A stretch of 64,000 nt of DNA from Desulfomicrobium sp. UBA5193. Its GTDB lineage: Bacteria > Desulfobacterota > Desulfovibrionia > Desulfovibrionales > Desulfomicrobiaceae. The position numbers and the translations under genes were made by a program. Every line of letters begins with the position of its first letter. Position 1 is the stretch's first letter. Shown here piece by piece: positions 39,252 through 46,481 of the stretch. Where the stretch lies: NCBI GenBank assembly GCA_002412965.1, contig DHWB01000001.1, forward strand, positions 148,857 to 212,856. Reading direction: 5' to 3'. The notes beneath the pieces are model-generated. The model was not told the origin of the DNA. It ran no database searches and was given only the letters and a program-made list of their open reading frames with translations.

Positions 39252-39271
39252 AAAAATTCAAGATTCAAGAT
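39252..39271 (-). repeat. Dispersed repeat copy B (inverted)
   Basis: On the minus strand it reads ATCTTGAATCTTGAATTT. With copy A, which shares the preceding CAG, it forms a pair of inverted ends about 200 bases apart. Confidence 0.7.
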
Positions 39272-39457
39272 CTGCCCCTTTGCATTCCTTTACGAAGGCA
39301 AAGGAGCATCCCTGTAAGAAAGGCAATGGTCAGATCTCGATTTTTGCACCAAAAGGAGTCGAGTCTGCTTTTGACTTTTATGCCACCAAGACCGCAGAAA
39401 AAACCGTAAATAGGTCAGCAGGTAATTTCTACTGACCGATTTGCGCCACAGACAGCC

Positions 39458-39979
39458 CTATTTCGAGGCCTGTGCTATGATGGCGCGGCAAAATGCAGGC
39501 AGATCATCAGGCTTTCGTGCGGATATCTGATTCCGGTCCACGACAACTTCCTTATCTACCCACGTAGCGCCCGCGTTGACCAAGTCGTCCTTGATGCCGG
39601 GGGTGGATGTGCAGGTGAAGCCTTTCATGATTCCCGCGGAGATCGGTATCCATCCGCCGTGGCAGATGTGGGCGACTATTTTCCCGGCTTCGTGCATTTC
39701 GCGGGTGAGTTCCAGAACTTTGGGGTCACGTCTGAGCTTGTCGGGGGCGAACCCGCCGGCAACGACAAGCAGGTCGAAGTCCTTGGCCTGCTGGTCCGCA
39801 ATGGCGGCAGTGGATTTGAAGGGATACCCGTTTTTGCCCGTGTAGACGACTCCCGCCTGAGGCCCGGCGACGACCACTTCGGCGCCTTCTTCGATCAGGC
39901 GGTAGTATGGGTAGAGAAGCTCCATGTCTTCATAGATGTGTTCCACAAACATCAGGACTTTCTGGTCTTTTAATTTCAT
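39458..39979 (-). CDS. DJ-1/PfpI family protein (PfpI-type)
   Basis: A 173-residue family member, closer to the PfpI protease/deglycase type than its neighbour at 37.8 kb. It begins KVLMFVEHIYEDMELLYPYY and has the nucleophile region VAHICHGGWIPISAG and LVVAGGFAPDKLRRDP. GGAG seven bases before ATG 39979 gives the start. It stands alone between two gene-poor gaps with repeat copies on both sides. Function is inferred from the superfamily only. Confidence 0.9.
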   Translation of the reverse strand: MKLKDQKVLMFVEHIYEDMELLYPYYRLIEEGAEVVVAGPQAGVVYTGKNGYPFKSTAAIADQQAKDFDLLVVAGGFAPDKLRRDPKVLELTREMHEAGKIVAHICHGGWIPISAGIMKGFTCTSTPGIKDDLVNAGATWVDKEVVVDRNQISARKPDDLPAFCRAIIAQASK

Positions 39980-40190
39980 TTTGGACTCCGGTGGGTTAAC
40001 GGATGATGAGCAGAGCAGACCGCCGTTTTTTCAGCGCCTGCATACTCTGATTTTTTCATCAGACAGAGAGTGAGAACGGCACACCTGTCCACATATGCCA
40101 AATTTGCGTTGCATGTCCATGTCGTGACTTGGGGTTGAGCCTCGCGACAAGAAAAGGTCACCCATGTATGGACCCGTCCCGAAGTCGAGG

Positions 40191-40221
40191 AACCCAGGGT
40201 CGCATCTTGAATCTTGAATTT
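40191..40221 (+). repeat. Repeat copy C, left flank of hipBA
   Basis: The similarity with copy D extends over 31 bases, with 28 identical. The core ATCTTGAATCTTGAATTT is preceded by a GGGTCG segment shared only with D. Copies C and D are in direct orientation on either side of hipBA. Confidence 0.75.
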
Positions 40222-40506
40222 TTTTGAAAAAATAGGCGGCAATTACGACCGTATCGGCACGGCAAAGGGGGCATCTTCCTTTGACTATTCTTTGATTTGA
40301 GTAAGAGAAATCCAAACGGAAAATCCACTCATCATAACTTCCATTATTCCATCGAATTTTCATCCAACATGCCGAATTATTGCTTTTAAGTACTTTTAAG
40401 CACCAATTTTATCCTGCCATTCCAACGTCTTGTCATCATCCCTTTCAAATCTATCAAATGCATCTCTACAAGTCGTCATTAATGGCGAAAATAAGCCTTT
40501 TTCATA

Positions 40507-40535
40507 TTGTTTATCGTCAATTGTTACGATATATA
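40507..40535 (+). promoter_or_regulatory. hipBA promoter with overlapping operator palindrome
   Basis: TTGTTT (40507-40512) and TATATA (40530-40535) are spaced by 17 bases. The spacer carries the palindrome TATCGT-N8-ACGATA (40512-40531), the same layout as the E. coli HipB operator (TATCC-N8-GGATA). HipB binding here would block polymerase. Confidence 0.65.
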
Positions 40536-40559
40536 TTTCTATCTACGGAGGACGCGGAG

Positions 40560-40907
40560 ATGAAGATTGAAGGTTTGTTAACGGACGAAGCCATTTTGAC
40601 AGAGTTGGGGGGGCGTCTTGAGCAGCGTCGGCTGGAGTTTCAGTTCACGCAGGAAATGCTGGCCGAGCAGGCGGGCGTCTCGAAGCGGACGGTGGAGCGC
40701 ATCGAGGCCGGGGCTACGGCGCAAATGTCGACGTTGATCCGGATTCTGCGGGCTTTGGAACTCCTGGACCGGCTGGAAACGCTGGTGCCCGAGGCCGTCC
40801 CCCGTCCCATGGATCTGGTCAAGCTCAAAGGCAAGGCGCGTAAAAGGGCCAGCGGCAAGCGGCAGTCCACAAAGGAAGGACCGTGGCAGTGGGGTGATGA
40901 AACATGA
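40560..40907 (+). CDS. hipB: HipB-like antitoxin, XRE-type DNA-binding protein
   Basis: A 115-residue protein with a central helix-turn-helix (RRLEFQFTQEMLAEQAGVSKRTVERIEAG) and a basic C-terminal tail (KLKGKARKRASGKRQS). As in HipBA systems it should neutralise the HipA kinase and repress the operon. GGAGG at 40547-40551 and the family start set ATG 40560; the longer frame to 40380 crosses the promoter. The stop overlaps the hipA start (ATGA). It is longer than E. coli HipB (88 residues) because of the tail. Confidence 0.9.
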   Translation: MKIEGLLTDEAILTELGGRLEQRRLEFQFTQEMLAEQAGVSKRTVERIEAGATAQMSTLIRILRALELLDRLETLVPEAVPRPMDLVKLKGKARKRASGKRQSTKEGPWQWGDET

Positions 40908-42199
40908 GCACGACGGCAATGGTCAATCTCTGGGGGAGCACGATCGGCGCTGTATCTCTTGGGGACTCAGTCGCGACCGCTACGTTTGAATACGACACGG
41001 CGTTCAGCAAGAGCGGTATCAAGGTGGCCCCACTGATGATGCCCCTTTCCCGCCGACTCTACTCCTTTCCATCGCTGCGACCGGAAACCTTCCACGGTCT
41101 GCCGGGGTTGCTCGCGGATTCACTGCCCGACCGGTTCGGCAATGCATTGATCGATGCCTGGCTTGCCCGGTCCGGACGCCTGCCGGAATCGTTCAATGCG
41201 GTGGAACGTCTGTGCTATACTGGTTCGCGAGGCATTGGGGCGCTTGAATATGTTCCGTCAACCCGATTGGACGTGTCCGGCACGTCCCGGATCGAAGTCG
41301 ACAAATTGGTCGAGCTGGCTTCGGAGGTTTTGACCCATCGTGACAACCTGAACGGCTGGGTCAAGGAGGACGGCAAGGAAACAGCACTGAGGGACATCCT
41401 GCGAGTAGGAACATCCGCAGGCGGGGCGCGGGCCAAGGCGGTCATCGCCTGGAATCCGCAAACGGGCGAAGTCCGTTCGGGTCAGGTCAAGGCGGGCAGC
41501 GGGTTTGAATACTGGCTGATGAAATTCGACGGGGTCAGCGGCAACAAGGACAAGGAACAGGAGGACCCAAAGGGATACGGCGCGATCGAATATGCCTACT
41601 ATCGAATGGCCGTCGACGCGGGAATCACCATGAGTCCGAGCCGCCTGTTCGAGGAGAACGGGCGCCGCCATTTCATGACGAAACGGTTCGACCGCCTGGA
41701 TGGCGGAGACAAGCTGCACATGCAGTCCCTGTGCGGCATGGCGCATTATGATTTCAACCAGGCCGGCGCGTACGGCTATGAGCAGGCGTTGCAGGTCATC
41801 CGCCGATTGGGACTACCGATGGCGGCCATCGAGGAGCAGTTCCGGCGGATGGTGTTCAATATCGTTGCCCGCAACCAGGATGACCACGTCAAAAACATTG
41901 CGTTTCTGATGGACCGGACGGGAAAATGGTCACTCTCACCGGCGTTCGACATGACCTACAGCTATCAGCCGGGCGGGAAATGGACATCGAGTCACCAAAT
42001 GACCATGAACGGCAAACGTGACGGCTTCACTCCGGATGATTTCAAGGCCTGTGCGCAGGGCGCTTCGATGAAGCGCGGACGCGCGGAAACGATCGTTGCT
42101 GAAGTCCGGGCTGTCGTTTCCGGGTGGCGGGACTATGCGGATGAGGCGCAGGTGAATCCGGCGCAGCGGGACAAGATTCAGGCCGCCTTGAGACTGTAA
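40904..42199 (+). CDS. hipA: HipA-family serine/threonine kinase toxin
   Basis: A 431-residue kinase toxin. In E. coli the HipA kinase phosphorylates glutamyl-tRNA synthetase and induces persistence. Visible are the N-terminal HipA domain (LPGLLADSLPDRFGNALIDAWL), the nucleotide/autophosphorylation loop GTSAGGARAKAV (Ser171), the catalytic RNQDDHVKN (Asp326) and the metal site SPAFDM (Asp349). All key residues are kept, so it is probably active. It is coupled to hipB, and a repeat copy begins at the last base of its stop codon, marking a sharp module edge. Confidence 0.93.
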   Translation: MSTTAMVNLWGSTIGAVSLGDSVATATFEYDTAFSKSGIKVAPLMMPLSRRLYSFPSLRPETFHGLPGLLADSLPDRFGNALIDAWLARSGRLPESFNAVERLCYTGSRGIGALEYVPSTRLDVSGTSRIEVDKLVELASEVLTHRDNLNGWVKEDGKETALRDILRVGTSAGGARAKAVIAWNPQTGEVRSGQVKAGSGFEYWLMKFDGVSGNKDKEQEDPKGYGAIEYAYYRMAVDAGITMSPSRLFEENGRRHFMTKRFDRLDGGDKLHMQSLCGMAHYDFNQAGAYGYEQALQVIRRLGLPMAAIEEQFRRMVFNIVARNQDDHVKNIAFLMDRTGKWSLSPAFDMTYSYQPGGKWTSSHQMTMNGKRDGFTPDDFKACAQGASMKRGRAETIVAEVRAVVSGWRDYADEAQVNPAQRDKIQAALRL

Positions 42200-42229
42200 A
42201 GCCGGGGTCGTATCTTGAATCTTGAATTT
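42199..42229 (+). repeat. Repeat copy D, right flank of hipBA
   Basis: Direct copy of the left flank (28 of 31 bases equal), starting at the last base of the hipA stop codon. Confidence 0.75.
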
Positions 42230-42328
42230 CAAAGTTCAATCAGTAATGCCCCACGCTCAAAATCCGGCCACAGATCGGGACCAGGAAGCCTTTAGTCCCA
42301 AAATTCCGGGAAGTTACGAGGCCAGGCC

Positions 42329-43375
42329 TTACCCGGAATCTTGGTGCCGTAAAATTTCCAGCATCCGCCCCGCGACCCGCTGCGGAGGAAGATTCTCCAG
42401 ACAGGCGTGATCCTTTCGGGCGCAGGTGTTCTGGTTGCAGGGGCGGCAGGGCATATCCTCGAAGATGTCGTGGTGCTCGTCGGACGGGAAGCGCCAGCCG
42501 CTGCTGGTCGCGCCAAGGATTGTCAGGGTCGGGGTGTTCACGGCCACCGCGAAATGGCGGGGTCCGGAGCAGTTGCCGACATGCAGCCGCGCCATGGATT
42601 GCACCGCCGCCATCTGGCGCAGGCCGATGACGGCGTCCGGAAAGACGCAGGCCTCGGGGACGGGGCAGTGGTCGAGTACTTCCCTGGCCATGTCCGCCTC
42701 GCCGGGTCCATAGAGGATGAAGAAGCGCAGATTCGGGTGCTTTGCATGGACCTGTCCGATCATGGCTCCGTAATGGCGGGCCGGCCAGAGGCGGGTGGAG
42801 CGGCGATGGGTCGGGTCCAGGGTGACGTATCCGCCGGGAGCAAGATCAAATCCGGCCAGATACCCCTTGGCCCATTTCTTTTCGTCTTCCGTCAGGAAGA
42901 TTTCCGGAGCCTGTCCGTTCCAGACGATGCCGAGCGGCGAGAGGATGCTGGCGCGATAGCTGCCCGAATAGCCATGCACGGGTTTGACCCAGTGGGTGTA
43001 AAGCAGGCGGTTGTACCAGGGCGGCGGATAGGACAGGCGAACCTGGGCGCGGCTGAAGAGGGTCACGAAGCGGCAGCGCGGCAGCTGCTGGAAATCAACG
43101 ACCAGATCGTAATTTTCACGGGCGATGCGGGCATAGAACCCGAGTTCTGCCAGAAAGCTGGGCAGCTCCTTTTTATCGAGCGCCCAGATCTTGCGCACAT
43201 GCGGGTTGTTTTCGAGCACGGGCGTGCATTTTTTTTCGGTGAAGACGTCGATGACGGCTTCAGGGTATCGCTCGTGCAGAAGCCTGATGGACGGAGTGGT
43301 CAAGAGCACGTCGCCGATCTGGCGGAGCTGGCAGACCAGGATGCGGCTGGGTCGAAAGGAGGTCAGGTCAGTCAT
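42329..43375 (-). CDS. Glycosyltransferase family 9 (LPS heptosyltransferase-like)
   Basis: A 348-residue GT-B enzyme of the ADP-heptose:LPS heptosyltransferase family. It shows the start RILVCQLRQIGDVLLTTPSIRLLHERYP, the mid motif GGYVTLDPTHRRSTRLWP, and GNCSGPRHFAVAVNTPTLTILGATSSGWRFP near the donor site. The C-terminus carries a Cys cluster (CRPCNQNTCARKDHAC) often seen in this family. The start at 43375 overlaps the upstream glycosyltransferase stop by eight bases. Likely acts at the inner membrane on the inner core of lipopolysaccharide; the sugar is inferred from the family. Confidence 0.88.
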   Translation of the reverse strand: MTDLTSFRPSRILVCQLRQIGDVLLTTPSIRLLHERYPEAVIDVFTEKKCTPVLENNPHVRKIWALDKKELPSFLAELGFYARIARENYDLVVDFQQLPRCRFVTLFSRAQVRLSYPPPWYNRLLYTHWVKPVHGYSGSYRASILSPLGIVWNGQAPEIFLTEDEKKWAKGYLAGFDLAPGGYVTLDPTHRRSTRLWPARHYGAMIGQVHAKHPNLRFFILYGPGEADMAREVLDHCPVPEACVFPDAVIGLRQMAAVQSMARLHVGNCSGPRHFAVAVNTPTLTILGATSSGWRFPSDEHHDIFEDMPCRPCNQNTCARKDHACLENLPPQRVAGRMLEILRHQDSG

Positions 43376-44483
43376 GGGCGAGTTCCCGGATGAGGTCCAC
43401 ATAAGGTTCCAGGCCGCTTGTCGGGGCGAAGTCGGTTCTGGCTGTGGAGCCGTGATGGATGAGAGCCCGGATGTGCCGGGCCAGTTCCGTCGCGTCGGCA
43501 GGGTCCGGCAGGACGGCCTCGGGCCGCAGGAAATCGGAGCTGCCGTTGCAGCTGGTCGAGACCACCGGCAGGCCGCAGGCCAGGGCTTCGAGCACGGCGT
43601 TGGCGCAGGCGTCGTAAAAGGTGTTCAGCACGAAAATGTCCCCGGCCTGGTACAGGGCGGGCATGTCGTCCACCCGGCCCAGGAAATGGACACGCTCCCG
43701 CACGCCCAGAGTGTCGGCCAGAGCAAGCAGCTCGCGGCTGCCGCGCCCACCGGCCACTGCCAAATGGAAGGATGCCGGCAGCTCGGCCAGGGACCGGATC
43801 AGGACATGGATGCCTTTGAGGCGAAAATTGGTGCCTGCCGTGACGATCAGTTCCGCGTTTTCCGGAAGGTCGAAGCGCTGGCGCAGCTCCGGCTTGCGAG
43901 CCGGATCGTCTGGAAAAAAGCGGGTCAGATCCGGTTTGTTGTAGATGAGACGGATGTTTTCGGGTTTGAGGTGGGGGTGGGTCCTTACGGTCAGGTCGCG
44001 CACGAATTCGGAATTGGCCACCAGCACGCGAGTGTTTCGCACGCAGAGCCGTTCGACGAGGCGTCCGAGCTGCTTGCCCGGAGAGAGAAGCCGGGAGATG
44101 GTCTTGAGTATCCGTTCCCGTCCGGGCGCGTAGGCGCGGATGGAATAGTCCCAGAAGAGTTTCGTCGGGCCGCCGGAGAGACGCGCCACGTCCTGGAAGA
44201 TCGTGTTCCCGAGGCCCACGCTCACATCGAAGTGGCCTTTGCGGCGGGCGACCTCCGCGGCCAGCGCGAACCAGAGCACCTTGCCGAGCTTGCCCGGTAT
44301 GGGGCGTCCCACCCGGACCACATGTACGCCCTGCGGTGCCGGGCCATCCTGCTTGGCGCAGATGAAGGTCACGTCGAACTCTCCGCCGCACCGCGTGGCC
44401 AGATATTCGGCCAGGCGGTATCCGAACTGCTCGGCCCCGCCGTAGCGGCTGAGCTTCGGGAGCATGAGGGCGATTCGTTTCAC
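43368..44483 (-). CDS. Glycosyltransferase family 4 (WaaG-like)
   Basis: A 371-residue GT-B enzyme beginning KRIALMLPKLSRYGGAEQFGYRLAEYL. The donor-binding region LNTFYDACANAVLEALACGLPVVSTSCNGSSDFL fits the EX7E pattern of GT4 retaining enzymes. Similarity in style to WaaG suggests addition of the first hexose to the LPS core. It overlaps the genes on both sides by 4-8 bases, so three glycosyltransferases are translated as a coupled set on the minus strand. Confidence 0.88.
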   Translation of the reverse strand: MKRIALMLPKLSRYGGAEQFGYRLAEYLATRCGGEFDVTFICAKQDGPAPQGVHVVRVGRPIPGKLGKVLWFALAAEVARRKGHFDVSVGLGNTIFQDVARLSGGPTKLFWDYSIRAYAPGRERILKTISRLLSPGKQLGRLVERLCVRNTRVLVANSEFVRDLTVRTHPHLKPENIRLIYNKPDLTRFFPDDPARKPELRQRFDLPENAELIVTAGTNFRLKGIHVLIRSLAELPASFHLAVAGGRGSRELLALADTLGVRERVHFLGRVDDMPALYQAGDIFVLNTFYDACANAVLEALACGLPVVSTSCNGSSDFLRPEAVLPDPADATELARHIRALIHHGSTARTDFAPTSGLEPYVDLIRELAHD

Positions 44484-45580
44484 AGCGCTGCCTCGTAAAC
44501 CGCCAGCGTTTTGGCCAGAAAGTCGTGACCGGAAAGATTGGCCATGCGCCGGCGTTGCTGCTGACGCAGGGATTCGGCAAGTTCCGGATCGGTCATCACC
44601 TGGCGGATGCGGCTGGCCAATGCATCCACATCTGCGGCCGCGAAAAGTGCTTTCTGCTCCACGAGGTCGGGCATGACGCCGACGCCCGTGCTGATGAGCG
44701 GCACCTCGGTGGCCATGATCTCAAGGGCCGCCCTGGCGATGGTTTCGGACCATAGCGAGGCGACCACGCCAAGGTCCAGGGCATTCAGGCAGGCGGCGAT
44801 ATCCGGGCGTTTGCCTGTGATGGTGGTGATGGCGTCGATGCCGTGCTCCCTGATCCAATCACGCACGGTGGATTCGGACGTGGCCGAGTCGAAGCCGAGC
44901 AGCAGGAGCCGGATGCGTGTCAGGCCCTGGCCATGCAGCCGGGCCACGGCCTGGATCATCTCGTGCTGGCCCTTGACCCGGTCGAAGCGGCCCAGCAGGC
45001 CGACCACGAAATCATTTTCCGCGTATCCCAGCTCCGCCCGGATGCGGGCGCGGGCGGCCGGGTCGGGGTGGAAAGTCTGCGTGTCCACACCGCCCAGGAT
45101 CTGGTGCAGCTTGTCCGCAGGCACGTGAAAGACATTTTGGAAATGGCGGGTCATAGGCGAGTTGGTGGTGATGACCGCATCGCTGACGTCGTTGTGCAGC
45201 CAGCGGTTGATGAGGTTCGCCTTGGGCAGGCGCTGGTCGCCTCGGGTGCGGATCAGCCTGAAGCCGCCCAGCTCTTTTTTGAGGAGGCCCCACAGGAGGT
45301 AGCTTTCGCCCCGGTGGCAGTTGACCACGTCGGGCTTGAATTCGCGCACCAGAGCCTTGAGTTTGCCATGCAGCGAGGCTATGCCCCAGGGCGTGGCCGT
45401 GTTCAGGTCGAGAAGCTGCATGGGCAGCCCCCACTCCTCGCCCTTGCGGGCCGAGAGCGTGCCGGGCAGCCCGAGCACCAGCACCTCATGGCCGCCCTCG
45501 CGCAGGAGGCGGCTCAAGTACATTCCGTACCAGGCTGTGGCGTTGAACCACCGGACATTGACGACCTGGATGCATCTCAT
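44480..45580 (-). CDS. Glycosyltransferase family 4
   Basis: A 366-residue GT-B enzyme (MRCIQVVNVRWFNATAWYGMYLSRLLREGG), with GLLGRFDRVKGQHEMIQAVA and the donor site SLWSETIARAALEIMATEVPLISTGVGVMPDLV. The frame is open to 45703, but the family start is at 45580. This ATG overlaps by two bases the ATG of a divergent glycosyltransferase (CATG shared), an unusual head-to-head layout. It heads the three-gene minus-strand set. The acceptor is likely LPS core or another surface glycan. Confidence 0.85.
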   Translation of the reverse strand: MRCIQVVNVRWFNATAWYGMYLSRLLREGGHEVLVLGLPGTLSARKGEEWGLPMQLLDLNTATPWGIASLHGKLKALVREFKPDVVNCHRGESYLLWGLLKKELGGFRLIRTRGDQRLPKANLINRWLHNDVSDAVITTNSPMTRHFQNVFHVPADKLHQILGGVDTQTFHPDPAARARIRAELGYAENDFVVGLLGRFDRVKGQHEMIQAVARLHGQGLTRIRLLLLGFDSATSESTVRDWIREHGIDAITTITGKRPDIAACLNALDLGVVASLWSETIARAALEIMATEVPLISTGVGVMPDLVEQKALFAAADVDALASRIRQVMTDPELAESLRQQQRRRMANLSGHDFLAKTLAVYEAAL

Positions 45581-46403
45581 GAAACGTGTTTCCGTGATTA
45601 TTCCCACCCACAACCGGGCGGATGTTCTGGGCCGGGCCATCGCCTCCGTATTGGGGCAAACCTGGACCGATCTTGAGCTTGTTGTCGTCGATGACGGCTC
45701 CACCGACGAAACGGCTTCCGTGCTGGCCGAATTCGACGATCCCCGGCTTACGGGAATGCATCAGGAAAATAAAGGGGTAAGCTCCGCCCGCAACCGGGGC
45801 ATCGCGGCCAGTAGCGGGAGGTTCATCGCCCTTCTGGATTCCGATGACTCTTGGATGCCGGACAAGCTGGAAAAACAGGTCCGCTTCATGGCCGAGAGCG
45901 GCTTTGAAATCTCCCAGACGGACGAAATCTGGATCAGGAACGGCGCGCGGGTCAATCCGCGTTTCAAGCACGCCAAGCCGGCGGGGTGGTTTCTGGAGCG
46001 CTCCCTTGAATTGTGCCTGATCAGCCCTTCCTGTGTCATGTTTTCCCGCGATCTTTGGGACGAGCTGGGTCCGTTCGACGAGCGTCTGCCCGCCTGCGAG
46101 GACTACAGCCTGTGGCTGCGGGTCGGGGCGCGCCATCCGGTCGGGCTCGTGCCCGAGGCCTTGACCGTCAAGACCGGAGGACATGCGGACCAGCTCTCGC
46201 GGCGCATCATCGGCCTTGATCTGTACCGCATCTACGCCGTCATCGACCTGCTGCGGACCATGGAGCTGACGGACGAACAGCGGGCCATGGCCGTCGCGTC
46301 CCTCAAGGAGCGCGTCAGGCTTTACGCCCAGGGCTGCATCAAGCACGGCAAGGACGAGGAGGCTCTGCGGGTGCGGGAGCTGGCCGAACCGTACTGCAGG
46401 TGA
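45579..46403 (+). CDS. Glycosyltransferase family 2
   Basis: A 274-residue GT-A enzyme with the nucleotide-sugar signature VSVIIPTHNRADVLGRAI, ELVVVDDGSTDET, and the DXD-type site ALLDSDDSWMPDKL. It lies head to head with the GT4 gene; an in-frame ATG at 45570 would lengthen it by three residues. No good ribosome site is visible for either choice. A terminator follows. Likely part of the same lipopolysaccharide pathway. Confidence 0.85.
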   Translation: MKRVSVIIPTHNRADVLGRAIASVLGQTWTDLELVVVDDGSTDETASVLAEFDDPRLTGMHQENKGVSSARNRGIAASSGRFIALLDSDDSWMPDKLEKQVRFMAESGFEISQTDEIWIRNGARVNPRFKHAKPAGWFLERSLELCLISPSCVMFSRDLWDELGPFDERLPACEDYSLWLRVGARHPVGLVPEALTVKTGGHADQLSRRIIGLDLYRIYAVIDLLRTMELTDEQRAMAVASLKERVRLYAQGCIKHGKDEEALRVRELAEPYCR

Positions 46404-46446
46404 GAAGAGGGCGACGGGGTTGGCGCCGCCGGGAAGGCACGACGCA

Positions 46447-46476
46447 AAAAGGGCAGGCCCGAGGACCTGCCCTTTT
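46447..46476. terminator. Bidirectional terminator
   Basis: A perfect 11-bp stem AAAAGGGCAGG/CCTGCCCTTTT (46447-46457 with 46466-46476) lies between the GT2 gene and opgG, with A/T runs on both sides. Confidence 0.9.
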
Positions 46477-46481
46477 CATTT

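Larger units (their letters stand above)
38949..39457. other. Gene-poor gap with two repeat copies
   Basis: These 509 bases are AT-richer than the surrounding genes. Only short overlapping frames without ribosome sites are present, and I call no gene. It contains one direct and one inverted copy of a repeat that recurs near hipBA. Confidence 0.6.
39980..40559. other. Gene-poor gap upstream of hipBA
   Basis: 580 bases, AT-rich toward the right end. It holds repeat copy C, a 10-base tandem (CTTTTAAGTA then CTTTTAAGCA, from 40383) and the hipBA promoter/operator. The short frames on either strand have no ribosome site or family likeness, and I call no gene. Confidence 0.6.

Noticed and set aside
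40031..40363. Minus-strand 110-codon frame in the gap before hipB
   Set aside because: No ribosome site, spans repeat copy C and has no recognisable protein pattern.
39073..42229. Four spaced repeats considered as a CRISPR array
   Set aside because: Only four copies, mixed orientation, uneven spacing of 0.2-2 kb with genes between, and no cas genes.
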